This document shows, one piece after another, positions 27,405-35,542 of a DNA stretch of 64,000 bases; positions within the stretch are counted from its first letter, which is position 1, and each line of letters begins with the position of its first letter. Source of the DNA: Venatoribacter pacificus (GTDB lineage: Bacteria; Pseudomonadota; Gammaproteobacteria; Pseudomonadales; Oceanobacteraceae). The DNA is taken from contig NZ_JAOANI010000009.1 of the NCBI RefSeq assembly GCF_025318105.1, positions 62,001 through 126,000 on the forward strand, in the 5' to 3' direction. A program made the position numbers and the translations under genes. The notes below the pieces were generated by a model that was not told where the DNA came from, ran no database searches, and saw nothing but the letters and a program-made list of their open reading frames with translations.

Positions 27405-28901
27405 ATGTTTACCAGTATCAAATCCCGAATGGCGGTTTATGTTGTTATTACCGTAACGGCTTTGCTGTTATTGATGGGTTTTTACAACTATCAGAGTAAA
27501 GCTCAGGCTCTGGAGCAACAGTTACAGGGTCAGGCCCGTCTGGTAGCCAATCGTTTAAGTCTTAGCTTGCCTAACTTCATCTGGAATTTTGATACCGCCA
27601 GTATTGAAAAAACACTGGAAGCCGAGCTGGAAGCCGAAAGCATCAACAGCCTGGTGGTTGAACTGCCAGAAGGTGATCCGGTTGTACGGGCAAAAGAAAA
27701 TGCTGACAGCAGTAACGCGCTGGAAACCCGTACCGAACTGTTTTTTAACGACAATGACACGCCCAAGAGCGTTGGCCATCTGATATTGCGTATGAACGAT
27801 TCTGTCATGCGCGCAGAACTTAATCAGGCAATCCGCGCGGTTATCATTGAGATGATTCTGCTGGATATTATTCTGGTCAGCCTGATTACCTTTCTTGTTT
27901 CTCACTCGGTGGTTAAAAAAATATCAGAGATTACCGCTGCAGTCGGTGAACTGGCGGCTGGCGGCGGCGACCTGAGTAAGCGCCTGGATGCCAGTCGTGG
28001 TGATGAGATATCGGCATTGGCGGTACAGGTTAATCAGCTATTAGCCGGGCTGGCCAGTATGATTGGCCAGGTAAACCATTCATCGGAAGAACTGAAATTA
28101 CTGTCGAATTCGAGTCAGCAGGACATCAGCAATATCCGCCAGGGATTTGATGTGCAGAAACACGAAGTTGATATGGTCGCTACGGCCAGTACCGAGCTGG
28201 CTTCCACCACACAAAACGTTGCCGACAATGCCAAAAAAGCCTCGGAATATGCCGGTAAAGCCAATGTCGAAGCCAGCCATGGCCAGGAAACGGTAAAAAT
28301 AGCTGCGGATGTTATCCGGAATTTATCCGGTGAAATTAAGCATGTAGGCGAGGTGATCCGTAATCTGGAAACCGAAGGCGTTAATATTGGTGCGGTATCG
28401 GATGTGATTCAGGGGATTGCGGAACAAACCAATCTTCTGGCATTGAATGCCGCGATCGAGGCGGCCCGAGCCGGTGAACAAGGGCGCGGTTTTGCCGTGG
28501 TTGCCGATGAAGTACGCACACTGGCACAGCGTACCCGCGATTCGACCAACGAAATTAATCAGATGATTGGTCGTCTGCAGTCTTCGACCAGTCAGGCCGT
28601 TGAGGTTATGCACAAGAGTACAGAATACACGGCCAACAGCGTGGAACAGATTGAAAAAGTCGGAGAATCCATTGCCGGTGTGGTGGCGATGATGATGGAA
28701 ATCAGTTATATGAATGCCGAAATTGCCCAGGCATCGGGCGAGCAAAGTCATGTCATTGAAGAACTGAATAAAAACCTGGTGCACATTAAAGAAAGCGTCG
28801 ATGCCGCCAATGAAATGATTGGTAATACCGCACGCTCCAGTGTCGAAGCGCAAAAACAGGCTGAAGCGCTGACATTCCTGATGCACAAATTCCGTTTTTA
28901 A
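27405..28901 (+). CDS. Methyl-accepting chemotaxis protein
   Basis: ATG 27405 has AGGAGG six bases upstream. The 498-residue receptor has a first transmembrane helix at about residues 10-30. A short periplasmic domain (about 31-143) contains PNFIWNFDTASIEKTLEAEL. The second helix is at about 145-168, followed by a HAMP region to about 220 (LAAGGGDLSKRLDASRGDEISAL) and the cytoplasmic signalling hairpin. The hairpin tip is near 339-370 (EQTNLLALNAAIEAARAGEQGRGFAVVADEVR). The small sensor domain matches no ligand class I can name. A perfect 8-base-stem hairpin follows the gene. Confidence 0.95.
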   Translation: MFTSIKSRMAVYVVITVTALLLLMGFYNYQSKAQALEQQLQGQARLVANRLSLSLPNFIWNFDTASIEKTLEAELEAESINSLVVELPEGDPVVRAKENADSSNALETRTELFFNDNDTPKSVGHLILRMNDSVMRAELNQAIRAVIIEMILLDIILVSLITFLVSHSVVKKISEITAAVGELAAGGGDLSKRLDASRGDEISALAVQVNQLLAGLASMIGQVNHSSEELKLLSNSSQQDISNIRQGFDVQKHEVDMVATASTELASTTQNVADNAKKASEYAGKANVEASHGQETVKIAADVIRNLSGEIKHVGEVIRNLETEGVNIGAVSDVIQGIAEQTNLLALNAAIEAARAGEQGRGFAVVADEVRTLAQRTRDSTNEINQMIGRLQSSTSQAVEVMHKSTEYTANSVEQIEKVGESIAGVVAMMMEISYMNAEIAQASGEQSHVIEELNKNLVHIKESVDAANEMIGNTARSSVEAQKQAEALTFLMHKFRF

Positions 28902-28903
28902 AG

Positions 28904-28925
28904 TCCGCCGGTATATTCCGGCGGA
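28904..28925. other. Hairpin after the chemoreceptor gene
   Basis: TCCGCCGG and CCGGCGGA pair around TATATT. It is stable but lacks a T-run, so it is either a weak terminator or an mRNA 3' stabiliser ahead of the next gene. Confidence 0.55.
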
Positions 28926-28956
28926 TCAGGGCTCTGGCCGTATGATGGAGAATTGG

Positions 28957-29652
28957 ATGAATAAAAGTTTACTCTTATCTCTGGTGTTGGCTCCTATAGC
29001 TGCATTTGCCGGAGTCTCGGCCGATCTGGAGGTGGTTTCGGATTATCGCTTCAATGGCGTATCGCAAACCGATAAAAATCCGGCATTGCAGGCGGAGCTG
29101 AATTACAGCCATAACAGTGGTTTGTACGCAGGAACCTGGGCCAGTAATGTCGATTTTGGTGGTGCCGACGATACGAATCTTGAATGGGATTATTACCTGG
29201 GCTATTACCACGACATTAATCCGGCCTTTGGTTTTGATATTGGCTATGCCCAATACACCTATCATGGTGCCAGTAATTCCAATGACTATAACTACGGCGA
29301 GTATTATGTGGGGCTGTATTTTAATGCCAACACCACACTGTATTGGTATCACGCACCGGAGTATTTCGGTCTGGATACTGCGCACAATATTTTTAAATTG
29401 TCGCATAGCATGCCATTGGGTGATTACACCCTGGCGTTTGCAGCAGCGCACAGCGTATCGGACGATAAAGATGTGTGGGCCTGGGACGACAATGAAGCCT
29501 CCTATCAATACGCCGAAGTTGCCGTCAGCCGCATGTTTCATGGCTTTGATATCAAGGGCAGTCTGATGTCCACAACAATCGATGATAACTTTAACGACAA
29601 TGGCAACAGCACGGTTGTGCTGTCGGTTAAACGCAGCTTTAAACTGATGTGA
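28957..29652 (+). CDS. TorF-family putative outer-membrane porin
   Basis: ATG 28957 follows GGAG at six bases and starts a Sec signal peptide (MNKSLLLSLVLAPIAAFAG). The upstream in-frame ATGs at 28942 and 28945 are less suited. The 231-residue protein opens with VSADLEVVSDYRFNGVSQTDKNPALQAELNY, the hallmark of the TIGR02001/TorF family, and continues with amphipathic beta strands rich in Tyr, Trp and Asn to an aromatic-ended C-terminus. These proteins are believed to be small outer-membrane beta-barrels, with function poorly defined. The following binding-protein gene begins 10 bases after the stop, so they form an operon. Confidence 0.87.
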   Translation: MNKSLLLSLVLAPIAAFAGVSADLEVVSDYRFNGVSQTDKNPALQAELNYSHNSGLYAGTWASNVDFGGADDTNLEWDYYLGYYHDINPAFGFDIGYAQYTYHGASNSNDYNYGEYYVGLYFNANTTLYWYHAPEYFGLDTAHNIFKLSHSMPLGDYTLAFAAAHSVSDDKDVWAWDDNEASYQYAEVAVSRMFHGFDIKGSLMSTTIDDNFNDNGNSTVVLSVKRSFKLM

Positions 29653-29662
29653 GGGGAATATT

Positions 29663-30409
29663 ATGCGTCATATTTTTTGTGCTGTTTTACTGCTGGTCGC
29701 CGGTATTTTTCCGGCTCAGGCAGAGGATAAAACGATCTATCTGACATCACTCAGCTGGCCGCCGTATTCTGATCCGCAAATGGCGGAACAGGGTGCCAGT
29801 GTTGCAGTGGCCAAAGCGGCGTTTGCAGCGATGGGCTATACGCTGATGGTCGATTTTTATCCGTGGAGTCGAGCGGTGCATCTGGCAAAAGATCAGAGCA
29901 GTAAATACGCCGGGTATTTCCCGGAATATTACAGTGATGATATTGCGGCGGAGTTCGCCTTTTCTGAAGCCATGGGCAGTGGCCCGCTGGGGTTTGTGCA
30001 AGCGGCCGCCAAACCGGTGAGCTGGTCGTCACTTGATGATCTGAAAGCCTTTCAGGTTGGTGTCGTGAAAGACTATGTGAATACCGCCGACTTTGATGCG
30101 ATGGTGGCTTCCGGCCAGCTGAAAGTCAGCGAGGTGATCAGCGATAAAAACAATATCCAGAAAGCCGCATTTGGGCGTATTGATCTTGCCGTAATCGATA
30201 AAAACGTACTGGAATACAGCGTTAAAACCGACCCGGATCTGGTTAAGCTGAAAGATAAAATCAGTTTTAATGACAAACTTCTGGAAAATAAAAAGCTGTT
30301 TATCTGTTTTAAGAACAATAAGCAGGCGATGGCCGATATTTTTAACGAAGGGTTGACGAAAATTGATGCCGCTAAAATTCAGGCCGATTATCTGGCCGGG
30401 CTGAAATAA
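29663..30409 (+). CDS. Periplasmic solute-binding protein, family 3 type
   Basis: 248 residues with a signal peptide (cleavage after FPAQA) and a bilobed amino-acid-binding-type fold: IYLTSLSWPPYSDPQMAEQG, then AAMGYTLMVDFYPWSRAVHLAK, then LKAFQVGVVKDYVNTADFD. The W-P-P-Y motif and the P-W-x-R-A segment are typical of stand-alone family 3 proteins lacking transporter partners. It is translationally close to the porin-like gene upstream (10-base gap, GAGGGG site). No permease follows; a terminator does. It may feed a sensor or chemoreceptor rather than a transporter, which is inference. Confidence 0.85.
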   Translation: MRHIFCAVLLLVAGIFPAQAEDKTIYLTSLSWPPYSDPQMAEQGASVAVAKAAFAAMGYTLMVDFYPWSRAVHLAKDQSSKYAGYFPEYYSDDIAAEFAFSEAMGSGPLGFVQAAAKPVSWSSLDDLKAFQVGVVKDYVNTADFDAMVASGQLKVSEVISDKNNIQKAAFGRIDLAVIDKNVLEYSVKTDPDLVKLKDKISFNDKLLENKKLFICFKNNKQAMADIFNEGLTKIDAAKIQADYLAGLK

Positions 30410-30443
30410 AATATCCGTAAGAGAGATACTTTTCAGCAATAAA

Positions 30444-30470
30444 AAAACGGGCCTTAACAGGGCCCGTTTT
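30444..30470. terminator. Bidirectional terminator
   Basis: AAAACGGGCC and GGCCCGTTTT pair around a seven-base loop with A/T runs on both flanks. It separates the plus-strand binding-protein gene from the convergent phosphoribosyltransferase gene. Confidence 0.9.
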
Positions 30471-30494
30471 CTATTCTGTTTCCGCACCGGGTTT

Positions 30495-31061
30495 TCAGGC
30501 CGGCAGGTGGTCTTTGATAATGTCGTACAGTTCCGGACGGCCCTGAGCGATTTCATCGTTGCTCAGGCCCTCCAGTGAGTGCGGATACTTCAGCCAGGCA
30601 CTGGTTTCGTGGATATAGTAATCCGGTACGCGGTCGGTCTGGTTGCGGTGCGGCTTATAGTAGGGCACGGCAACGCGGATATCGTGTGGTGTATTCAAAC
30701 GTGCACGGCGGCTCAGCTCGTTAATAATGGCTTCGATGGAGCGGCCGCTGTCGAACACATCATCGACAATCAACAGGCTATCGCTGTGTTTTACGTTTTT
30801 TACCAGATAGTTCAGACCATGCACTTTGACTTCTTTGGCCTGTTGGTCAATGCCCTGATAAGACGAGGTGCGGATGGCAATGTTGTCGGTCTCTACGCTG
30901 TGGTAATCGAGGTATTCCTGCACCGCAATACCAATCGGTGCACCACCGCGCCATACCGCAATCATAAAGGTCGGGCGGAAGCCGCTGTCGAGCACCTTGG
31001 CCGCAAGATGATAAGAATCTTCCAGCAATCCCTGGGCGGTAAGGTACAATTTGGCACTCAT
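30495..31061 (-). CDS. Phosphoribosyltransferase (HGPRTase-like, COG2236 type), copy 1
   Basis: From ATG 31061 the protein has 188 residues; the frame extends 11 codons upstream without support. It carries the PRPP-binding motif LLIVDDVFDSGRS with Asp100-Asp101. The family-specific features are AVWRGGAPIGIAVQEYL near residue 36 and W-x-x-Y-P-H-S-L-E-G-L near the C-terminus, where relatives have W-x-x-F-P-W-E. By family it transfers phosphoribose to a purine base such as hypoxanthine, guanine or xanthine; the base is not proven. It is divergent from a paralogue at 31167 across a short region holding a perfect 20-base palindrome. Confidence 0.88.
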   Translation of the reverse strand: MSAKLYLTAQGLLEDSYHLAAKVLDSGFRPTFMIAVWRGGAPIGIAVQEYLDYHSVETDNIAIRTSSYQGIDQQAKEVKVHGLNYLVKNVKHSDSLLIVDDVFDSGRSIEAIINELSRRARLNTPHDIRVAVPYYKPHRNQTDRVPDYYIHETSAWLKYPHSLEGLSNDEIAQGRPELYDIIKDHLPA

Positions 31062-31100
31062 AATGATTCCGGCTCCCGTCGTGTTTTGAAACAACTCTTT

Positions 31101-31120
31101 ACCTGACCAATTGGTCAGGT
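31101..31120. promoter_or_regulatory. Perfect 20-base palindrome, candidate operator
   Basis: ACCTGACCAATTGGTCAGGT is a perfect dyad lying about midway in the 105-base space between the two divergent phosphoribosyltransferase genes. TATCAT at 31123-31128 could be a -10 element for the plus-strand gene, putting the palindrome over the promoter. Length and symmetry suggest a dimeric TetR- or GntR-type repressor site. There is no T-run, so it is not a terminator. Confidence 0.7.
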
Positions 31121-31166
31121 GCTATCATACCGCTCTGTTCCTATGCCTGTCACATAAGAGTACCTC

Positions 31167-31742
31167 ATGCAGAAACGATTTTTGGACGAAGAAACAGTCA
31201 TTCAGGATGCGTTCCGCCTCGGCGTGCAGATTTTTGAGAGCGGTTTCCGCCCGACCTTTATCGTTGGTTTGTGGCGTGGCGGCAGCTCGGTGGGTATCTA
31301 TGTGCAGGAGTGTCTGCAGACACTGGGCGTGAAAACCGATCATATCGCGCTGCGTACCTCGTATCGTGGTCTGCCGGCCTATCAGAGCATGGTGCAGTCG
31401 CCGGAAGATATTCGCGTACATGGCACTCAGTACCTGGTTGAAAACCTGAACGTTGATGATGGCCTGCTGATTGTCGATGACGTATTCAGCACCGGCTACA
31501 ACATCAGCGCGGTGATTAACCGCCTGCAGGGCAAGCTCAAGCGGAATATGCCCAGCCAGGTTAAGGTTGCGACACTGTGGCAGCGTCCGGCGTATAACCG
31601 GGTCGATTTCAAACCCGATTTCTGTCTGCGTGAAACTGACGATTGGCTGGTGTTTCCATACGAACTGAAAGGCCTGAGCCAGGAAGAAATTGCCGCCAAT
31701 AAGCCCTGGGTAGAGCCTTTCCTGCGTAAAACAGAAGGCTGA
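31167..31742 (+). CDS. Phosphoribosyltransferase (HGPRTase-like, COG2236 type), copy 2
   Basis: 191 residues, clearly homologous to copy 1 along its whole length: ESGFRPTFIVGLWRGG, HGTQYLVENL, the PRPP motif LLIVDDVFSTGYN with Asp104-Asp105, and DDWLVFPYELKGLSQEEIA. Copy 1 has Asp-Ser-Gly after VF where copy 2 has Ser-Thr-Gly, and the loop around residues 65-80 differs, so base preference may differ. Divergent orientation with a shared palindrome suggests joint control. The LysR gene downstream is probably separate. Confidence 0.88.
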   Translation: MQKRFLDEETVIQDAFRLGVQIFESGFRPTFIVGLWRGGSSVGIYVQECLQTLGVKTDHIALRTSYRGLPAYQSMVQSPEDIRVHGTQYLVENLNVDDGLLIVDDVFSTGYNISAVINRLQGKLKRNMPSQVKVATLWQRPAYNRVDFKPDFCLRETDDWLVFPYELKGLSQEEIAANKPWVEPFLRKTEG

Positions 31743-31851
31743 GCCTTATACTCAGTATTAATAAAAGTTATGCAGCAAGGCAGTTGTATAGTCTTGGTGA
31801 ATGCCGAAAATCCTGCGACAATGCGCCCTTCAACACTGAAGGGTGATGTTT

Positions 31852-32787
31852 GTGAACCTCGATCGTATCGATCTTAATCTGCTGGTCTACCTTGATGTCC
31901 TGCTGCGCGAAGGCAGCGTAACCAAAGCCGCCCAGCAGTTGGGTATTACCCAGCCGGCGATGAGCAATGGTCTGCGACGTCTGCGTGAATTGTTTGGCGA
32001 CCCGCTGCTGGTGCGCACCTCCGACGGTATGACGCCGACCGAGCGCGCACAGGAGCTGCAGCCGGTGATCCGTAAGGCACTGGGCGAACTGGAAATGGCG
32101 TTGCAGCCATTGGAAGAGTTTGATGCCCAGAGCAGCCACCGCGTGTTCCGCATTATGGTCAGCGACTACGCCGAATCCACGCTGGTGCCGGAGCTGGTGA
32201 AGCGCCTGCGAACCGAAGCACCGGATATCATCCTCGACGTACTGACCCCCTCGGATGTGACCTTTAAAGACGTGGAAGCCGGTAAGGTCGATATGGCCAT
32301 TAACCGCTTTGACGAAATGCCGCAGTCGTTTCACCAGATGACGTTATGGCAGGACGATTTTGTCTGTCTGATTAACCCGGGCCATCAGGGCATTCATAAT
32401 TTCGATCTTAATGCCTATCTGGCGTCCAAACATATCTGGGTAAGCAAAACCGGTATGGGCGCTGGCGTGGGGATTGATCCGGAAAAAGTCATCCGTCTGG
32501 GTTGGGTGGATAACGCGCTGTCGAAGTTGGGCCATAAGCGTAAGATTTCGGTATTTACCCGCCACTACCAGATGCCGGCGTTACTGGCGCTGAATAACGA
32601 TCTGGTGGCGACATTGCCGCGTAAAGTGGCGGACATGCAGGCCGAATCGGCCTCGCTGGTGGTGAAAGAGCCACCGTTCAAAATCCCGCCGTTCGAGCTG
32701 AAAATGGCCTGGTCGCCGTTGTTGCAGCACCATCAGGCGCATCGCTGGTTACGCCGCACCATCGTTGATGTGGCACAGTACTGCTGA
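31852..32787 (+). CDS. LysR-family regulator, NodD/PcpR-like branch
   Basis: I place the start at GTG 31852 because AAGGGTGA precedes it at five bases and the protein then begins NLDRIDLNLL, as relatives do; GTG 31843 and ATG 31846 are alternatives. The 311-residue protein has the helix-turn-helix DVLLREGSVTKAAQQLGITQPAMSNGLRRLRELFGDPLLVR and an effector domain with LDVLTPSDVTFKDVEAGKVDMAI, typical of this branch. No divergent target is obvious. The nearest genes are the phosphoribosyltransferase upstream and the hemerythrin 120 bases downstream. Confidence 0.92.
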   Translation: MNLDRIDLNLLVYLDVLLREGSVTKAAQQLGITQPAMSNGLRRLRELFGDPLLVRTSDGMTPTERAQELQPVIRKALGELEMALQPLEEFDAQSSHRVFRIMVSDYAESTLVPELVKRLRTEAPDIILDVLTPSDVTFKDVEAGKVDMAINRFDEMPQSFHQMTLWQDDFVCLINPGHQGIHNFDLNAYLASKHIWVSKTGMGAGVGIDPEKVIRLGWVDNALSKLGHKRKISVFTRHYQMPALLALNNDLVATLPRKVADMQAESASLVVKEPPFKIPPFELKMAWSPLLQHHQAHRWLRRTIVDVAQYC

Positions 32788-32910
32788 GCGGTTAATCGCC
32801 CAGCCTTGCTGATGCTCCTTCGATCAGCCTTCGCTTGACGATAATCAACATCGTAATCAGTAGTGGCGGGTTAGACTGCCATTACTGATTGTTGCTGCGG
32901 ATCTGCCGTC

Positions 32911-33333
32911 ATGACCATCGAATTTCGTGATTATCGCCCGCTGGCGTTAGCGCAAATGAATCGTGAGCACGAAGAGTTTGCCAACCTGCTGAACGAAGCC
33001 GAACAGGCTCTGCTGATGGGCCGCGCCGGTTTACCTTATTTACGCCGTGTGTATGACCACTGTCTGCAGCACTTTGCCCAGGAAGAGCGTGATATGGAAT
33101 ACCTGCGCTTTCCCGCCCTCGCAGCCCACCGTCATGAACACCAACGGATACTGCAACTATTTACCGACGCGCTGGCAGGTTATGAGCGCAGCGGTGATAT
33201 GACCGGTGTACTCGAATTTTTAATGGATACCATCCCCGACTGGTTCGGCCAGCACATGAACAACTATGACCGCGCGTTATCGCTGTTTTTAGTGCAGCAG
33301 GAACAAAAGCAGGATCAAAAGCGCGCGCATTAA
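32911..33333 (+). CDS. Bacteriohemerythrin-type protein
   Basis: A 140-residue four-helix protein with the di-iron ligand pattern of hemerythrins: His20 (REHEEF), His50/His54 and Glu58 (HCLQHFAQEE), His73/His77 (HRHEH), and His115 with Asp120 (HMNNYD). Such proteins bind oxygen or scavenge iron/NO in the cytoplasm. It ends only seven bases from the convergent membrane-protein gene. Confidence 0.92.
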   Translation: MTIEFRDYRPLALAQMNREHEEFANLLNEAEQALLMGRAGLPYLRRVYDHCLQHFAQEERDMEYLRFPALAAHRHEHQRILQLFTDALAGYERSGDMTGVLEFLMDTIPDWFGQHMNNYDRALSLFLVQQEQKQDQKRAH

Positions 33334-33340
33334 CAGGCGG

Positions 33341-33805
33341 TTATTCACGAATAACAGCCAGCGCCGGATTAACCTGCAGTAACGCGGCAATAATATCTTC
33401 TATCGCTTTATCCCGTTCCCGGGTATCGGCCTGCACAGGCAGATTTAGCGAGCGGGCAATGGGGTAATCGCCTTCTATGGCAATATAGCCGGGGCCGATC
33501 AATACCTTACGGATATCAGCAGCGGCCAGTGTCAGTGCCGGGTGGTTAGCATGCGGGGCTATAAACAATTGCCCATCGTCATAACGCAGCAAGGTTTTAA
33601 CCCGTTGCTGCTGATGATGGCGTTTATGTTCCCACCACTGCAACCACAACAGCAATGGCAGAGCCAGTGCAGTAACCGGCCAGAGAACGACCGGTGGCTG
33701 ATCACTGCTGACCAGCCAGGCGACAAGAAAAGCGATGCTGTAATACAGCAGCATTTGTAAAGTCCGTACCTGACGTGGATCGCTGACGATTAATTCGTAA
33801 GACAC
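33341..33805 (-). CDS. Small membrane protein of unknown function
   Basis: GTG 33805 has AAGGAGG five bases upstream; a TTG one codon earlier is too close to it. The 154-residue protein has two transmembrane helices (about residues 17-33 and 42-58) and a basic loop (EHKRHHQQQR). A soluble C-terminal domain with a PH-like flavour follows (RKVLIGPGYIAIEGDYPIA, then a helix ending VIRE). I do not recognise a named family. It lies 89 bases upstream of the mutarotase gene's 3' end on the same strand, separated by repeats. Confidence 0.72.
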   Translation of the reverse strand: MSYELIVSDPRQVRTLQMLLYYSIAFLVAWLVSSDQPPVVLWPVTALALPLLLWLQWWEHKRHHQQQRVKTLLRYDDGQLFIAPHANHPALTLAAADIRKVLIGPGYIAIEGDYPIARSLNLPVQADTRERDKAIEDIIAALLQVNPALAVIRE

Positions 33806-33846
33806 CAAAACCTCCTTGTTAATGTTGGCAGAATCCCGTTCAGATT

Positions 33847-33926
33847 CAGCGAGCTAAACCCTTACTCAGCGAGTTTAACTCTGGCCCAGCGAGCTTAACT
33901 TTGGCCCAGCGAGCTTAATTGCAGTC
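33847..33926. repeat. Four 20-base imperfect tandem repeats across the end of the mutarotase gene
   Basis: Units beginning CAGCGAG(C/T)T(A/T)AA recur at 33847, 33867, 33887 and 33907. The last unit and part of the third encode the C-terminal LSSLGQS and the stop of the mutarotase gene, so the others are duplications of a gene end. Sequence decays with distance from the gene. Confidence 0.85.
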
Positions 33927-34869
33927 CCAGGCAATGCTTTTCGCCTGCCGCGAGGGTAATTACATCGGCAAAGGCATTAGCGGTTTCTACACAAAACATG
34001 CGCGTCCAGGCATCTGCTGCAAACTGGCTCAGACGCAGGCTTTTTTCAATATACGGGTTCCACACCACGGCACTGGCGCTGCCACAGGATTGCAGTAATA
34101 GACGTTGCAGTGGGCTGATTAAACGTAAGGGACGCGTGGCATCGTAAATACGGTCGGTTTCACCGCTAAAACGTACCGGCCCCTGCTGGGTTTTCTCGCA
34201 CCAGCCTTCTAAGGTTTCGATATAACGCTCACCTTCAAAGCCTAAAACCTGAGTGGCACGTACATCGTCGGTGGGGAAATAGGTATGCAATGCCTGGCTG
34301 AAACATACCGGCTCGGTTCCGTTATTCTGGCTGATTAAATTAACCGCCAGACTGTCGGCGCGGAAAATAAAATGCGCCTCAGCGCTCAGCTGCGCTGCCC
34401 ATTGCGGATGCTGGTGATCATTTAATGTCAGCGTAATTTCTACCCGGTCGCAGGCCTCGTACAAATCGCTCAGCTGCCATTGCCGTGCACGGGCAAAACC
34501 ATGGGCCGGTGCCTGCTCCGGATTAGTTATGGCGGCTTTTACCGCCGCCGGATTCATCGCCGCATTACCAAACCACGGCCAGCATACGGGAATGCCGCCG
34601 CGCAGCGATTGCCCCTGTTTGTATTCCGCCTGCTCGCTCAGCCACAGCCAGTTGCTCTCACCTTTAGGCGCGTAATGAATTAACTGCGCGCCCTGTAATA
34701 ACAGATCGGCGCTGAACTGCGGATGGCGGATTTCCAGACATGTCAGCTCATCACGCTGCACCGCTTTAACAAAAGGACTGTGAGCCAGTAACCCTGAGGC
34801 CGCGAGGGAAACAGAGGCAGCAGAGGCAGAGGTAGAAGAGGTAACCGGGTGAGAGGACAGAGAAGGCAT
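33895..34869 (-). CDS. D-hexose-6-phosphate mutarotase (YeaD-like)
   Basis: An aldose-epimerase-superfamily protein of 324 residues. Diagnostic segments are GESNWLWLSEQAEYKQGQSLRGGIPVCWPWFG, HGFARARQWQL (catalytic-site His), QALHTYFPTDD (second His), and VVWNPYIEKS. It interconverts anomers of glucose 6-phosphate or related sugars. The first ~30 residues are a Ser/Ala/Thr-rich tail not seen in typical members, so a later start is possible, although no better ATG is visible. The C-terminal codons lie inside a tandem repeat. Confidence 0.9.
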   Translation of the reverse strand: MPSLSSHPVTSSTSASAASVSLAASGLLAHSPFVKAVQRDELTCLEIRHPQFSADLLLQGAQLIHYAPKGESNWLWLSEQAEYKQGQSLRGGIPVCWPWFGNAAMNPAAVKAAITNPEQAPAHGFARARQWQLSDLYEACDRVEITLTLNDHQHPQWAAQLSAEAHFIFRADSLAVNLISQNNGTEPVCFSQALHTYFPTDDVRATQVLGFEGERYIETLEGWCEKTQQGPVRFSGETDRIYDATRPLRLISPLQRLLLQSCGSASAVVWNPYIEKSLRLSQFAADAWTRMFCVETANAFADVITLAAGEKHCLGLQLSSLGQS

Positions 34870-34993
34870 GGTTAGCGCTATTCCTTAAGGTATTCGCTGA
34901 GGCACAGCCCTGTACTCAGGGTGCAGACAAAGCATTAATATAAACGACGAATAGGCCTATAATCGCATAATTCTTTATTTTTCGGTTATCCAT

Positions 34994-35491
34994 TTGAACA
35001 CAGTTCCGTTTGCCAAAAGCGCCCTGAAAGAAGCCTTGCTGGCCGCCCTTGACGGTGAAATTGCTGCGGCACTCAATGCCGCCCGCCAGGCGCAGGAAAC
35101 CGCCTCCCACGAAGGCAATAAACCGGAAAATCAGTACGACACTCTGGCGCTGGAAGCCGCCTATCTGGCCCACGGTCAGTCGGAGCGTATCCGCGAGCTG
35201 CAGGAAACCCGCATCCTTATCGGCCAATGGCCGGTGCCGGACTTCAGTGAAGACGACACCATCGCCTCCGGCGCATTGATTCAATTACTGGATACTCAGA
35301 ACAACAGTGCGCAGCAAAATCAGCGCTGGTTGTGGATAGCGCCGGTTGGCGGCCGTCAGCTCGTGACAGAAGGACGCACTATCGCCGTGCTAAGTACCCA
35401 GGCACCGCTGGCGCAAACACTGATGCGTTTAAGTATTGGCGACGAAGTGGTTATGGGGAAGGAGCGCTGGGAAATCGGCGGGGTCTGGTAA
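34994..35491 (+). CDS. GreA/GreB-like transcription-factor homologue
   Basis: 165 residues in a Gre-type layout. An N-terminal helical region contains ASHEGNKPENQYDTLALEAAYLAHGQSERIRELQE, replacing the usual G-D-L-S-E-N-A-E-Y tip while keeping acidic residues. A C-terminal FKBP-like domain follows (WLWIAPVGGRQLV...LSIGDEVVMGKERWEI). Relatives bind the RNA polymerase secondary channel or modify stalled complexes. The start is taken as TTG 34994 with no good ribosome site, so it is uncertain. Upstream it shares a promoter region with the divergent mutarotase gene. Confidence 0.78.
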   Translation: MNTVPFAKSALKEALLAALDGEIAAALNAARQAQETASHEGNKPENQYDTLALEAAYLAHGQSERIRELQETRILIGQWPVPDFSEDDTIASGALIQLLDTQNNSAQQNQRWLWIAPVGGRQLVTEGRTIAVLSTQAPLAQTLMRLSIGDEVVMGKERWEIGGVW

Positions 35492-35542
35492 GGGCGAGGG
35501 GCAGTATTGCTATCACTGTTGAGGCGTTTCTATGTGAATTAC

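Noticed and set aside
26918..27421. A 167-residue minus-strand frame with a SRYSDGRNSDG-like repeat
   Set aside because: The repetitive peptide is produced by the 15-base tandem repeat; the frame also runs through the hom terminator.
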